A stretch of DNA of 64,000 nt, taken from the NCBI GenBank assembly GCA_016722075.1, contig JADKGW010000001.1:4526001-4590000 (forward strand). The letters are read 5' to 3'. Made by a program: the position numbers and the translations under genes. A model generated the notes under the pieces. That model did not search any database, had not been told where the DNA came from, and saw only the letters and a list, made by a program, of their open reading frames with translations. Numbering within the stretch: position 1 is the first letter of the stretch; every line of letters starts with the position of its first letter. Below, one piece after another: positions 1 through 7,510 of the stretch. This stretch comes from Candidatus Kouleothrix ribensis (GTDB lineage: Bacteria; Chloroflexota; Chloroflexia; Chloroflexales; Roseiflexaceae).

Positions 1-986
1 CTCGGCGCACTGCCCAGCCCGATCAAGGCCAGCCCGATCAGGCCGGTGAACGCCGGCAACATCAGGCCCATCCGCCCGCCGATGCGCAACGCCCCGGCCG
101 CCAGCGTGCCCAGCAGCGCGCCAACCCCGAAGAGCGTCAGCATAGTGCCAAACGCGCCGGCGCTGGCACCAAAGCGCAGCGCCGCCAACGCCGGCAGCCC
201 GGCATTCACCGGCCCGATCATGAAGAAGTTGAGCCCGGCGATCACCAGCAGAAAGATGCGCATGGCCGGGTCGCGCCATACCGTGCGCAGGCCCGCCAGC
301 AGCTCGGCCACCAGGCCAGGCGCCCCCGGCTCGGCGCTGGCTTCTGCGGCCGGCCGCACCACGCGCACGCCCAGCAGCATCACCGCCGCAAACAGAAAGC
401 TCAGCGCATCGATCGCGAACGCATACCAGATCGCGCCGGTGGCGATCACCAGCCCGGCCGCCAGCGGGCCGACGATCTCGCTGGCCTGGCCGGTCGCCTG
501 GAGCAGCGCATTGCTCGGCTCGAGCTCGTCGGGATCGACCAGGCCAGGGACGATTGCGAGCATGGCCGGCTGGAAGAATGCGTCGGCCACGCCAAACGCG
601 AACGCGAACAGGTAGAGCAGCCCGAGCGAGAGCGCCCCGGCCCAGGCCAGCACCGCCAGCAGGGCGGCCAGCACCATGCGCACCGCGTTCGAGCCCAGCA
701 GCAGCGGCCGCGGCGATATGCGGTCGGCCAGGGCGCCGCCCACCAGCATGAACAGCAGCCGCGGGATGGCGGCGGCCATCAGCACAGTGCCGAGCGCCAG
801 GCCCGAGCCGGTGAGCTGGAGCGTCAGCCAGGGCAGCGCCACCAGGTAGAACTGGTCGCCCAGCAGCGAGATGCTCTCGCCCAGCCACAGGCGGCGAAAG
901 TACCAGTTGCGCAGCGGGCTGAAGAACCCGCGTGGGCTGCCGGCCGCTGCCGGCGCGGCACCTTCGTCGATCGATGTCTCGGCCAT
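1..986 (-). CDS. MFS transporter, exporter type (3' end outside window)
   Basis: This gene is read on the minus strand from an ATG at 986 and runs off the left edge, so the C-terminus is missing. The translation starts MAETSIDEG, then a cytosolic stretch (FFSPLRNWYFRRLWLGESIS) typical of the N-terminus of MFS_3/EntS-like drug or siderophore exporters, followed by alternating hydrophobic helices. The loop GGALADRIS after the second helix matches the MFS loop 2-3 signature G-x-L-a-D-r. About 328 of the usual 400-430 residues are present. It begins 26 bp downstream of the stop of the FAD oxidase gene on the same strand, so the two probably share a transcript and the transporter may export the oxidase's substrate or product; that link is inference. 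No strong Shine-Dalgarno sequence precedes the ATG. Confidence 0.85.
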   Translation of the reverse strand, partial: MAETSIDEGAAPAAAGSPRGFFSPLRNWYFRRLWLGESISLLGDQFYLVALPWLTLQLTGSGLALGTVLMAAAIPRLLFMLVGGALADRISPRPLLLGSNAVRMVLAALLAVLAWAGALSLGLLYLFAFAFGVADAFFQPAMLAIVPGLVDPDELEPSNALLQATGQASEIVGPLAAGLVIATGAIWYAFAIDALSFLFAAVMLLGVRVVRPAAEASAEPGAPGLVAELLAGLRTVWRDPAMRIFLLVIAGLNFFMIGPVNAGLPALAALRFGASAGAFGTMLTLFGVGALLGTLAAGALRIGGRMGLMLPAFTGLIGLALIGLGSAP

Positions 987-1012
987 ACTATGGTTCCTTG
1001 CGGCAAGCGGCG

Positions 1013-2605
1013 CTATGCGTCGTAGCGCCCAGGTGCCAGAATGCCGTGTGGGTCGAGCGCGGCCCGCAGCCGGCCGTGCAGCTGCGCGTCGTCGTCGTGC
1101 GCAGGCGGCAGCCCGCCGATCGACTGCAGGCCCAGCCGGTAGGGCAGGTAGCCGCGCCCGACCAGCTCGCGCAGCAGCGTGTCGTGGCACGCGCGCGCGC
1201 GCTGGTCTTCGCCGGGCACGGCCCGATCATAGATCAGCGAGACAATCGCATACACCACGCGCGGCGTCACGCCAATCAGCGCGATATTCGGCTCGAACTG
1301 GTGCGCGAGCAGCACGCGCTCGCTAATCGCGCAGGCCTCGGCCACCTGGCGCCCATCGAACGGCACGCACGGGCTGCACCAGATCACCCCACAGCCGTCG
1401 GCGTCGGGGTCGGGCGTGGCCGGGACGGGCGTAGCCTTACGCCAGTATGCGCTGGACAGATTGCCGCTCGGCACGCCGAACCACGGGCTGGCGCTGCGAT
1501 CGTGCGAGCGGGTAGCCTTCACGATATTGTAGTCGCTCAACCAGCGCAACGGCCGGCTGAGCACACGTGCCAGCTGTGCGCGCGTGTCGCTCACAAACGT
1601 CAGGTTGTCGGCCTTGCCCTTCAGCGCGCGCGCCACCAGGTCGCGCTCGGCGCGGCCGTGCCGGCGGCTACACGAATACAGCCCGCCAAAGCCATTCCAG
1701 GCCGCCACATCCAACTGTGCGCACAGGCCGGCGCGCAGTTCATCGGGCAGCGGCGTGCGGCCACCGGCCGCCTGCCAGGGATACTGCTGCACAGTCGCCA
1801 GCAGCTTGTAGTCATTCCACAGCGAATACTGGGCCTGCGGCGGGCCGGCCAATTTCAGCTGCTGCAGCGCGTCGATCAGCGCGGGCAGACGCGCGGCCTG
1901 GCCCAGCCGAAAGTACAGCGTGTGAAAGTAGGCCGGCCTGGGTGCCAGCCACACGGTCATACGCGTCACAATCCCATAGCTCGATTGTGTGAACATGCCG
2001 GCCAGCTGCGGCCCAACCCCGGCGGCGTGCAGTGGCGCCAGCGGCGTATCGAAGCGGCCGTAGCCAGTGTGGATCAGCTCGCCACCCGGCAGCACCACCT
2101 CGAGATTACACACATACTGCGCCCGGTCGGCATATGGCCCGGCGCCAACACCGCGCTCGAGCGTGTTGCCGATCACGCTGGTATCGGGCGCGCTGCCGGT
2201 CGCATTGATCATCAGGTTCGAGCCTGCCCGCGCCAGAAAGTCGTACAGCTGCTGGAATGTTACGCCTGGCTCAAGTGTAACATATGCCAGCTTCTCGTCA
2301 TAGTCGAGGATGCGATTCATGCGCCCGAGCTCGGCCAGCACACAGCCATCGGTGGCCGGCACACGCGAGCCATAGCCCCAGTTCTTCCCCTGGCTGATTG
2401 GGCACAGTGGCACCTGGTAGCGCGCGGCGATGCGCACACAGGCCTGCAGCTCGGCGCGGCTGGCCGGCCGGATCAGCGCGGGGATGCGCTGGTGCGTGGC
2501 AAATGTGGCAGTCTGCGCGGCCGCAAGCGCGGCGGTAGCGCTGATCACATGCTCGGGGCCAAGCAGCTGCTGCCACGCCGCAAGCGCGGCTGGTAGGTCG
2601 GTCAT
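1013..2605 (-). CDS. VAO/4-cresol dehydrogenase-type FAD-linked oxidase
   Basis: This 530-residue flavoprotein belongs to the vanillyl-alcohol oxidase/p-cresol methylhydroxylase family, which oxidises para-substituted phenols. Residues ~40-230 form the PCMH-type FAD-binding domain; SQGKNWGYGS at 71-80 matches the family's S-x-G-K-N-W-G-Y-G motif and SAPDTSVIGN at 138-147 its S-x-x-D-T-S-V-x-G-N motif. The C-terminal half contains an alpha+beta cap and the segment GVTPRVVYAIVSLIYDR conserved in the family. I could not decide whether the covalent FAD tether (His or Tyr) is present. The real substrate is unknown. The ATG lies only 17 nt after the T-run of an intrinsic terminator, so expression seems to depend on read-through of that terminator. 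The MFS gene follows after 26 bp. Confidence 0.85.
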   Translation of the reverse strand: MTDLPAALAAWQQLLGPEHVISATAALAAAQTATFATHQRIPALIRPASRAELQACVRIAARYQVPLCPISQGKNWGYGSRVPATDGCVLAELGRMNRILDYDEKLAYVTLEPGVTFQQLYDFLARAGSNLMINATGSAPDTSVIGNTLERGVGAGPYADRAQYVCNLEVVLPGGELIHTGYGRFDTPLAPLHAAGVGPQLAGMFTQSSYGIVTRMTVWLAPRPAYFHTLYFRLGQAARLPALIDALQQLKLAGPPQAQYSLWNDYKLLATVQQYPWQAAGGRTPLPDELRAGLCAQLDVAAWNGFGGLYSCSRRHGRAERDLVARALKGKADNLTFVSDTRAQLARVLSRPLRWLSDYNIVKATRSHDRSASPWFGVPSGNLSSAYWRKATPVPATPDPDADGCGVIWCSPCVPFDGRQVAEACAISERVLLAHQFEPNIALIGVTPRVVYAIVSLIYDRAVPGEDQRARACHDTLLRELVGRGYLPYRLGLQSIGGLPPAHDDDAQLHGRLRAALDPHGILAPGRYDA

Positions 2606-2621
2606 GATCGTTCAATGCCTA

Positions 2622-2658
2622 TAAAAAAACACAACCGTGCATGCTGCAACGGTTGTGT
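2622..2658 (-). terminator. Intrinsic terminator or attenuator before the FAD oxidase
   Basis: On the minus strand ACACAACCGT (2658-2649) pairs perfectly with ACGGTTGTGT (2638-2629) around a 10-nt loop, and seven T residues follow at 2629-2623. It stands 37 nt after the stop of the 27-codon ORF and 17 nt before the oxidase ATG. A competing stem exists: GGTTG (minus strand, 2672-2668) can pair with CAACC (2655-2651), which would sequester the 5' arm of the terminator. Confidence 0.85.
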
Positions 2659-2694
2659 CGAACGGCTCAACCAGACAATGCTGAGAACGGGCGC

Positions 2695-2778
2695 TCAGTA
2701 CAGATACTTGCCCGACACATTTGGATCAGGCAGGATCTTGCGTAGCGCCTGTTGCAATACACGTTTGATGCGGGCCAT
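2695..2778 (-). CDS. 27-residue cationic peptide, possible leader peptide
   Basis: A minus-strand ATG at 2778 is preceded by a strong Shine-Dalgarno sequence (AAGGAG, 6 nt away) and opens a 27-codon frame ending in TGA at 2695. The peptide begins MARIKRVLQQALRKIL and ends SGKYLY; the first 17 residues are cationic and could form an amphipathic helix. A near-consensus promoter lies about 40 nt upstream and an intrinsic terminator 37 nt downstream, so it is the only ORF in a complete small transcription unit. I recognise no family. It may be a free-standing small protein or a leader peptide controlling the FAD oxidase-MFS operon; two Tyr codons in the last three sense codons would suit amino-acid-sensing attenuation, but that is speculation. 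Confidence 0.65.
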   Translation of the reverse strand: MARIKRVLQQALRKILPDPNVSGKYLY

Positions 2779-2815
2779 GATCAGCTCCTTGTGGTTAGAT
2801 ATACGCAGCTACTAC

Positions 2816-2843
2816 ACTATATCATAATACGACGCGATGTCAA
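2816..2843 (-). promoter_or_regulatory. Sigma-70-type promoter of the 27-codon unit
   Basis: On the minus strand the -35 box TTGACA (2843-2838) is separated by 16 bp from TATAGT (2821-2816). The predicted start is near 2809, giving a leader of about 30 nt before the small ORF. It is the only clear promoter between the penicillin-acylase gene and the FAD oxidase. Confidence 0.75.
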
Positions 2844-2931
2844 CCACACAGGCAGGGCGGCGCCCCCATATCTCGGGTTTCACATATGGCGGCCGCACTG
2901 CCGCACCGCAAGTGCTGTGGCCGGCATCTGC

Positions 2932-5373
2932 TCAGGGTGTCAGCGTCAGGCGCGTGCTGGCGGCAGCATCGACGGCGGCCGGGCTGAAGCGCATCGGCAT
3001 GTACTCGACCCGTGCCCAGCGCTCGATCAGGTTGCTGTAGTTGGTGCTCAACAGCTGGCCCGACTGGCCAACCGTATGCATGAACCGCGAGGCGTCGAGG
3101 TTGCTCAGATCGATGATCTCGCGATACGACGGCACATGATGCTGGTTGTACGGGTCGGCCTCGCTTGGTGGCGCCACATCGACGGTAAACGCGTCGCCGC
3201 CATTTGCCACGCTGCGGCTGAAGATCGGCCTGAGCGCGCCCACGCCGTCGAGCACATTATGCGGGAACACTGCGCGATGCACACGATCCCAGCGCCACGA
3301 CGCGATATTGTCGCTGCCCTGGGCTTTGCTCATTGCCGCCAGCCCATCGACCAAAGCGGTGCCAAGTGCGGTCGCACAGTCTTCCGGCGCAGGGGTGCGC
3401 GTATCGTCGCACCAGGGGCTGGCGCGCTGCTGCAGCGTGGTGTCGAGCAGCATAGCGATGAAGTTGCGCTCGTCGGCATACTCACCCCACAGCTGCTCGC
3501 CCAGGTCGTCGGCCAGCAGCTGCCGTGCGATCTGCTGATACCAGGCCTGGAAGATCGCCGCCTGCGAGCTATCGCCGCGCATGGTGGCATCCCAGCCCTT
3601 CAGCGCATTGATCGCCGCCTGGGCGCGCGCATCGCTGGTGCGCGCCCCTAGCATAATCGGCAGCAGCCGGCGCGCCAGCGTCGATTGCTCGTCGGCCTGC
3701 ATGGCCGCGATATCGTCGGGCGTGAGCTTGGGCCTAGACTCGATCAGCTCAACGATCCGCTCGGCGCGGTAGGGTGCGGCCCAGCTGGTGCTGATCAGGT
3801 GCGGGTAGCTATCGCCCAGCACGCGGTTGTTGGCGGTGGCGATGTAGCCGGCGGGCGGGTTGAAGCTATGCGGCAGCTCGTCGAACGGCACGTAGCCAGT
3901 CCACTCATTCGCACCACTCCAGCCCTCGGCCGGCATAGTGCCATCGCCGGCAGCGCGAATAGGCAGCCGGCCGGGCGCATAGTAGCCGATATTGCCATCG
4001 ACATCGGCAAACACGAAATTCTGCATTGGCACGGCATAGTTGCGCAGCACAGCCGTAAACTCATCCCAGCTCTGGGCGCGGTCGATGCCCATAAATGCGC
4101 TGATCGTCTGATCCTCAGGGTCGAGCGCGGTCCAGCGAAATGCCAGCGGCTCGCTGGCGCCCTCGATCACATCCGAGATCAGCGGGCCGTGGCGGCTAAC
4201 GCGCACCTGCAGGGTCACGTCGGGCTGGCCTTTGACTTTGATCACCTCGGGGATGATCTGCATGGGTTCCCAGCTGCCCTGAAACTCGGCCTCGTTGCGG
4301 GCGTTGACGTGCTCGGCGAACAGGTCTTGCACATCCGGGCCGGTGTTGGTCACACCCCAGGCGATGCGCTGATTATGGCCGATCACAATCCCCGGCACGC
4401 CTGGCAGCGTCGCGCCGATCGCGTCGAGCGCGCCGCCGGTGATGTGCGCCAGGTACCAGATCGACGGAATGCGCGCGCCGAGGTGCGGGTCGTTGGCCAG
4501 CAGCGGCTTGCCGGTGCTGGTGCGCGCCCCGCCGATCACCCAGTTGTTGCTGCCGATCGCGGTGCCGCCCAGGCCGAAATCGTCTTTCAGCCTGCGGTTG
4601 ATCGCCAGCAGGCCATCGCTGCTGGCCGGCGGGGGTACCGAGGCCATAGCGTGCGGGGGGGCCGAGGCCATGGATGGCGCCTGTACTCCCGCGCCGGCGC
4701 CATCGGGCAGGATCAGCGGCCGCCCGGCGATGTCGGCCGGCAGCAGTTCGCCGGCCCGCGCCGCGCCGAGCCGCGTGGCCAGCTTAGCCCTGAGCAGCTC
4801 GTGCTCCCAGTTGTCGCCCAGATCCCAGGCCATCATCTTGCCCCACACCAGCACGTCTTGCGGGCGCCATGGCTCGGGCGCCAGGCCTAGTATGGTGAAC
4901 TCGACCGGTAGCTGCCGGCCGCTGTGCGTGCTGATGAAGGCATTAACGCCGGCGACGTAGGCTTCAATCGGTTTGCGCGCCTCTGGCCCAAGCGCATCCC
5001 AGGCGCTGGCCGCCGCGCGCGCGGTGCCGAGCGTACGGAGGAACTTGTCGGTCGAGAGCTGCGAAGCGCCGGCAAACTCGGCGATGCGCCCATTGCCGAT
5101 CCGGCGCTGAAATTCCATCTGCCACAGCCGATCTTGCGCGTGCGCATAGCCCAGCCCAAACAGCGCGTCGGCCTCGGTCTGCGCGCGAATATGCGGCACA
5201 GCGTCGGCATCGCGAACGATCTCGACCGGCGCGCTCAGGCCGGCCACGCTGATGCTGCCGCTCGTCTGCGGCAGCGAGCCGCGCAGCCACAGGTAGCCGC
5301 CACCGCCACCCAGCACCGCCAGTAGCACCAGCACGATCAGCACCCAACGCAGAATTCGTAGCAGCAACCGCAT
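2932..5373 (-). CDS. Penicillin acylase (penicillin amidase) family N-terminal nucleophile hydrolase
   Basis: This 813-residue precursor belongs to the Ntn-hydrolase penicillin/acyl-homoserine-lactone acylases, which cleave amide-linked acyl groups. A membrane anchor or uncleaved signal occupies residues 10-30. The alpha-chain shows the conserved GLGYAHAQDRLWQMEF block (73-88). Autocleavage is expected before Ser275 in IGSNNW (273-278), followed by the family block GKPLLANDPHLG (288-299). Length fits the family (about 750-850). A proline/serine-rich spacer with repeated MAS-PP units at ~235-250 replaces part of the usual linker peptide. The ATG at 5373 has GAGG 6 nt upstream. The SPL gene ends 82 bp upstream on the same strand, with a dispersed repeat between them. 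Possible substrates are beta-lactams, acyl-homoserine lactones or other N-acyl compounds; the sequence does not decide. Confidence 0.92.
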   Translation of the reverse strand: MRLLLRILRWVLIVLVLLAVLGGGGGYLWLRGSLPQTSGSISVAGLSAPVEIVRDADAVPHIRAQTEADALFGLGYAHAQDRLWQMEFQRRIGNGRIAEFAGASQLSTDKFLRTLGTARAAASAWDALGPEARKPIEAYVAGVNAFISTHSGRQLPVEFTILGLAPEPWRPQDVLVWGKMMAWDLGDNWEHELLRAKLATRLGAARAGELLPADIAGRPLILPDGAGAGVQAPSMASAPPHAMASVPPPASSDGLLAINRRLKDDFGLGGTAIGSNNWVIGGARTSTGKPLLANDPHLGARIPSIWYLAHITGGALDAIGATLPGVPGIVIGHNQRIAWGVTNTGPDVQDLFAEHVNARNEAEFQGSWEPMQIIPEVIKVKGQPDVTLQVRVSRHGPLISDVIEGASEPLAFRWTALDPEDQTISAFMGIDRAQSWDEFTAVLRNYAVPMQNFVFADVDGNIGYYAPGRLPIRAAGDGTMPAEGWSGANEWTGYVPFDELPHSFNPPAGYIATANNRVLGDSYPHLISTSWAAPYRAERIVELIESRPKLTPDDIAAMQADEQSTLARRLLPIMLGARTSDARAQAAINALKGWDATMRGDSSQAAIFQAWYQQIARQLLADDLGEQLWGEYADERNFIAMLLDTTLQQRASPWCDDTRTPAPEDCATALGTALVDGLAAMSKAQGSDNIASWRWDRVHRAVFPHNVLDGVGALRPIFSRSVANGGDAFTVDVAPPSEADPYNQHHVPSYREIIDLSNLDASRFMHTVGQSGQLLSTNYSNLIERWARVEYMPMRFSPAAVDAAASTRLTLTP

Positions 5374-5394
5374 TGTTACCTCACTTACAGGGTG

Positions 5395-5435
5395 TACGCA
5401 GTCGGCGTTTGTAGCCTGCGGCAGAGCGGCACTTC
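5395..5435. repeat. Dispersed intergenic repeat, copy 1 (TACGCAG...GCAGAGCGG type)
   Basis: The plus strand here begins TACGCAGTCGGCG and ends TGCGGCAGAGCGGCAC. A second copy with the same order of blocks lies at 51288-51330, differing by a few substitutions and a 2-nt indel. Both copies sit in short gaps between two minus-strand genes. Confidence 0.5.
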
Positions 5436-5455
5436 GTCTGCTCGCGTAGCCCGGC

Positions 5456-6526
5456 TCAGCGCGTGCTCTCGGCCGCCCCGCGCGCCAGGATCTCGCGCAG
5501 AGTCGGGTAGAGTGGGCTCTCGCGCAGTTGTGCGTCGCTGGCGGCGCCCCGATACACCAGGCCGGCCAGGTCGCGGTTCAGCTTGGCGATATGCGCGCGG
5601 CCCTGCACAGTATCGCGAAACGCGGTATGCTTCAGCACTAACGCCGCTTCGTTGTTTGGCCTGAGCTTGCCGGCGTACAGCGCGTGCGGCGCGCGCACCG
5701 GCAGGTTCAGGTTGTCGCAGCGCGTCAGCAGCTCGCGATCACGCTCGGCGCGGTAGGCTGCGTCGGGCAGCGGCTGCTTGCCATACAGGTCGCGGTAGTA
5801 GCTGGGCGGGTAGGTGCCGATCCGCGCGATCAGCTCGTTGACGCGCGCGCGGTGGCGCTCGCTGGGAATGCTCAGGTAATCCCACACCACGAAATCGGCA
5901 CCGGCCTCGGCTACGGCGTGCAGTGTGCTGTTGAGCATATAGTCGGTGTCGGTCACATACGGCAGCACCGGCAGAAATGCCACACCCACCGGAATGCCGG
6001 CGCGCTTCAGCTCGGCAATCGCGTCGAGCCGTAGCGCCGGCGCCGAGGCCTTATCTTCGAGCTTGGTCGCCAGGTATGGGTCGATCGTCAGCAGCGTAAA
6101 CATGACCACCGCCAGACTCTGGCGGTTGATCCGCTCGAGCAGCACCAGGTCTTCGAGCACGGTGTGGCTCTTGGTCAGCACCAGGCAGGGCTGGCCGCGG
6201 TCGGCCAGGCGCTGAAGGAACTGGCGGGTCAGGCGGTAGGTTGCCTCGGCCGGCTGGTATGGGTCGGTCAGCGCCGTAATGCCGATCAGGTCACCGCGGT
6301 CGATCGCGTCGAGCTCGCGCTCGGCGTATAGCGGCAGGTCGGTCGCGACCCGCACGGTCTCGTTGAAAGGCCGCATGCGGTACGACCAGCCGTCGCAATA
6401 CGGGCAGCCGAATTCGCAGCCGTCGTAGATCGCCATGCTGTACGACGACAGGAAATAATCGTTGATCGCCGGCCGGCGCTCGCCAATCACCAGGCCGTCA
6501 AGTTGATCTTCGAGATAGTATGCCAT
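5456..6526 (-). CDS. SPL-family radical SAM protein
   Basis: The 356-residue protein has the radical-SAM iron-sulphur motif C-x3-C-x2-C at Cys37, Cys41 and Cys44 (YDGCEFGCPYCDG), and the overall pattern of spore-photoproduct-lyase-like proteins of Chloroflexi and Actinobacteria: an N-terminal N-D-Y-F/L-x-x-Y segment, a TIM-barrel core (GITALTDPYQPAE, ~95-107) and a C-terminal tail. True SP lyase repairs thymine dimers in spores; members in non-sporulating bacteria have unknown substrates, so I give only the family. Its start is 3 bp after the stop of the inositol monophosphatase gene, which indicates co-transcription and probably translational coupling. Confidence 0.85.
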   Translation of the reverse strand: MAYYLEDQLDGLVIGERRPAINDYFLSSYSMAIYDGCEFGCPYCDGWSYRMRPFNETVRVATDLPLYAERELDAIDRGDLIGITALTDPYQPAEATYRLTRQFLQRLADRGQPCLVLTKSHTVLEDLVLLERINRQSLAVVMFTLLTIDPYLATKLEDKASAPALRLDAIAELKRAGIPVGVAFLPVLPYVTDTDYMLNSTLHAVAEAGADFVVWDYLSIPSERHRARVNELIARIGTYPPSYYRDLYGKQPLPDAAYRAERDRELLTRCDNLNLPVRAPHALYAGKLRPNNEAALVLKHTAFRDTVQGRAHIAKLNRDLAGLVYRGAASDAQLRESPLYPTLREILARGAAESTR

Positions 6527-6529
6527 GAT

Positions 6530-7309
6530 TCAAAGCGTGTAGCTCAACACTCCCAGCAGCTCATCGTGAATCAGGCCGTTCGACGCCACGATCGACTCGC
6601 ACCAGGGCTGCCAGGCGCGGCCCTGGCCGTCGGATATCCGCCCGCCGGCCTCGGTCACGAGCAAGGCCGCCGCGCCGGTGTCCCACGGCTTCAGGTCGAT
6701 CTCCCAGTGCGCGTCGAGCCGGCCCATAGCCAGGTAGGCCAGGTCGAGCGCGGCTGCGCCGGCGCGGCGCACGCCCTGGCAGCGCGCCTGCACGCGGTCG
6801 AACTGGCCCAGGTTGTTGTCGGCCCGCTCAGCATAATCGTAGGCAAAGCCGGTCGAAACCAGCGCGGCGCCTAGTGTGGCCACGCCCGACACGTGCATAC
6901 GCCGATCGTTGCAGTGCGCGCCGGCGCCGGCCTGGGCGGCGAATAGCTCGTCGCGCAGCGGGTCGTAGATCACGCCCAGCAGCGGGCACTGCTCGGCCCA
7001 CAGCGCCAGCGACACCGCGAAGAATGGAAAGCCATGCGCGAAATTATTGGTGCCGTCGAGCGGGTCGATCAGCCAGGTCGGGCGCGCGGCGGCATACTCG
7101 CCGCCACCCTCTTCGGCCAGGATGGCGTGGCCGGGAAAGCGCGCGCGGATCGCTGCCACAATCAGCGCTTCGCTGGCGCGATCGATATCGGTGACCAGCT
7201 CGTAGGGGCTTTTCAGGTCGATCTGGCGCTGCTGGCTCAAGCCGTCGCGCAGTAGCTGCCCGGCCTGGCGCGCGAGTGTGATCGCAAACTCTAGCGTGGC
7301 GTCGCTCAT
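6530..7309 (-). CDS. Inositol monophosphatase family protein
   Basis: With the ATG at 7309 (CAGGAAAC just upstream) this is a 259-residue enzyme, the usual length for inositol monophosphatases. Metal-binding motifs are all present: the acidic pair in LAEEGGG (Glu66-Glu67), WLIDPLDGTNNF (79-90, metal ligands Asp82 and Asp85) and WDTGAAALLVTEAGG near residue 215. Such enzymes dephosphorylate myo-inositol phosphates, or in some bacteria fructose-1,6-bisphosphate or 3'-phosphoadenosine-5'-phosphate; the sequence does not separate these. A longer frame up to 7432 has no ribosome-binding site or conserved residues, so I reject it. The SPL radical SAM gene follows after 3 bp. Confidence 0.9.
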   Translation of the reverse strand: MSDATLEFAITLARQAGQLLRDGLSQQRQIDLKSPYELVTDIDRASEALIVAAIRARFPGHAILAEEGGGEYAAARPTWLIDPLDGTNNFAHGFPFFAVSLALWAEQCPLLGVIYDPLRDELFAAQAGAGAHCNDRRMHVSGVATLGAALVSTGFAYDYAERADNNLGQFDRVQARCQGVRRAGAAALDLAYLAMGRLDAHWEIDLKPWDTGAAALLVTEAGGRISDGQGRAWQPWCESIVASNGLIHDELLGVLSYTL

Positions 7310-7510
7310 GTTTCCTGGAACCTTCCGTGTGCCGATCGCGTCTTGCCTATGGGCAGCTGGCCGGCCAAGCCAGCCATGGCTGTGCGGCTTGTATCGGCCA
7401 CAGCCGGCCCAAAAGCGGCGCTGGCAGAACACTACCAGGCCGCCCTTTCAGCCAATTTCTGCGCATAAACCAAACCGGCGTTGCCGGCCTATTGTACCAG
7501 GGAGTAGCAT

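Noticed and set aside
932..2596. 554-codon open frame on the plus strand opposite the FAD oxidase
   Set aside because: It is antisense to a gene with clear family motifs, its composition is rich in Arg/His/Gln typical of shadow frames in GC-rich DNA, and it has no ribosome-binding site.
3685..4890. 401-codon plus-strand frame opposite the penicillin acylase
   Set aside because: Same reason: antisense to conserved Ntn-hydrolase motifs, no domain of its own.
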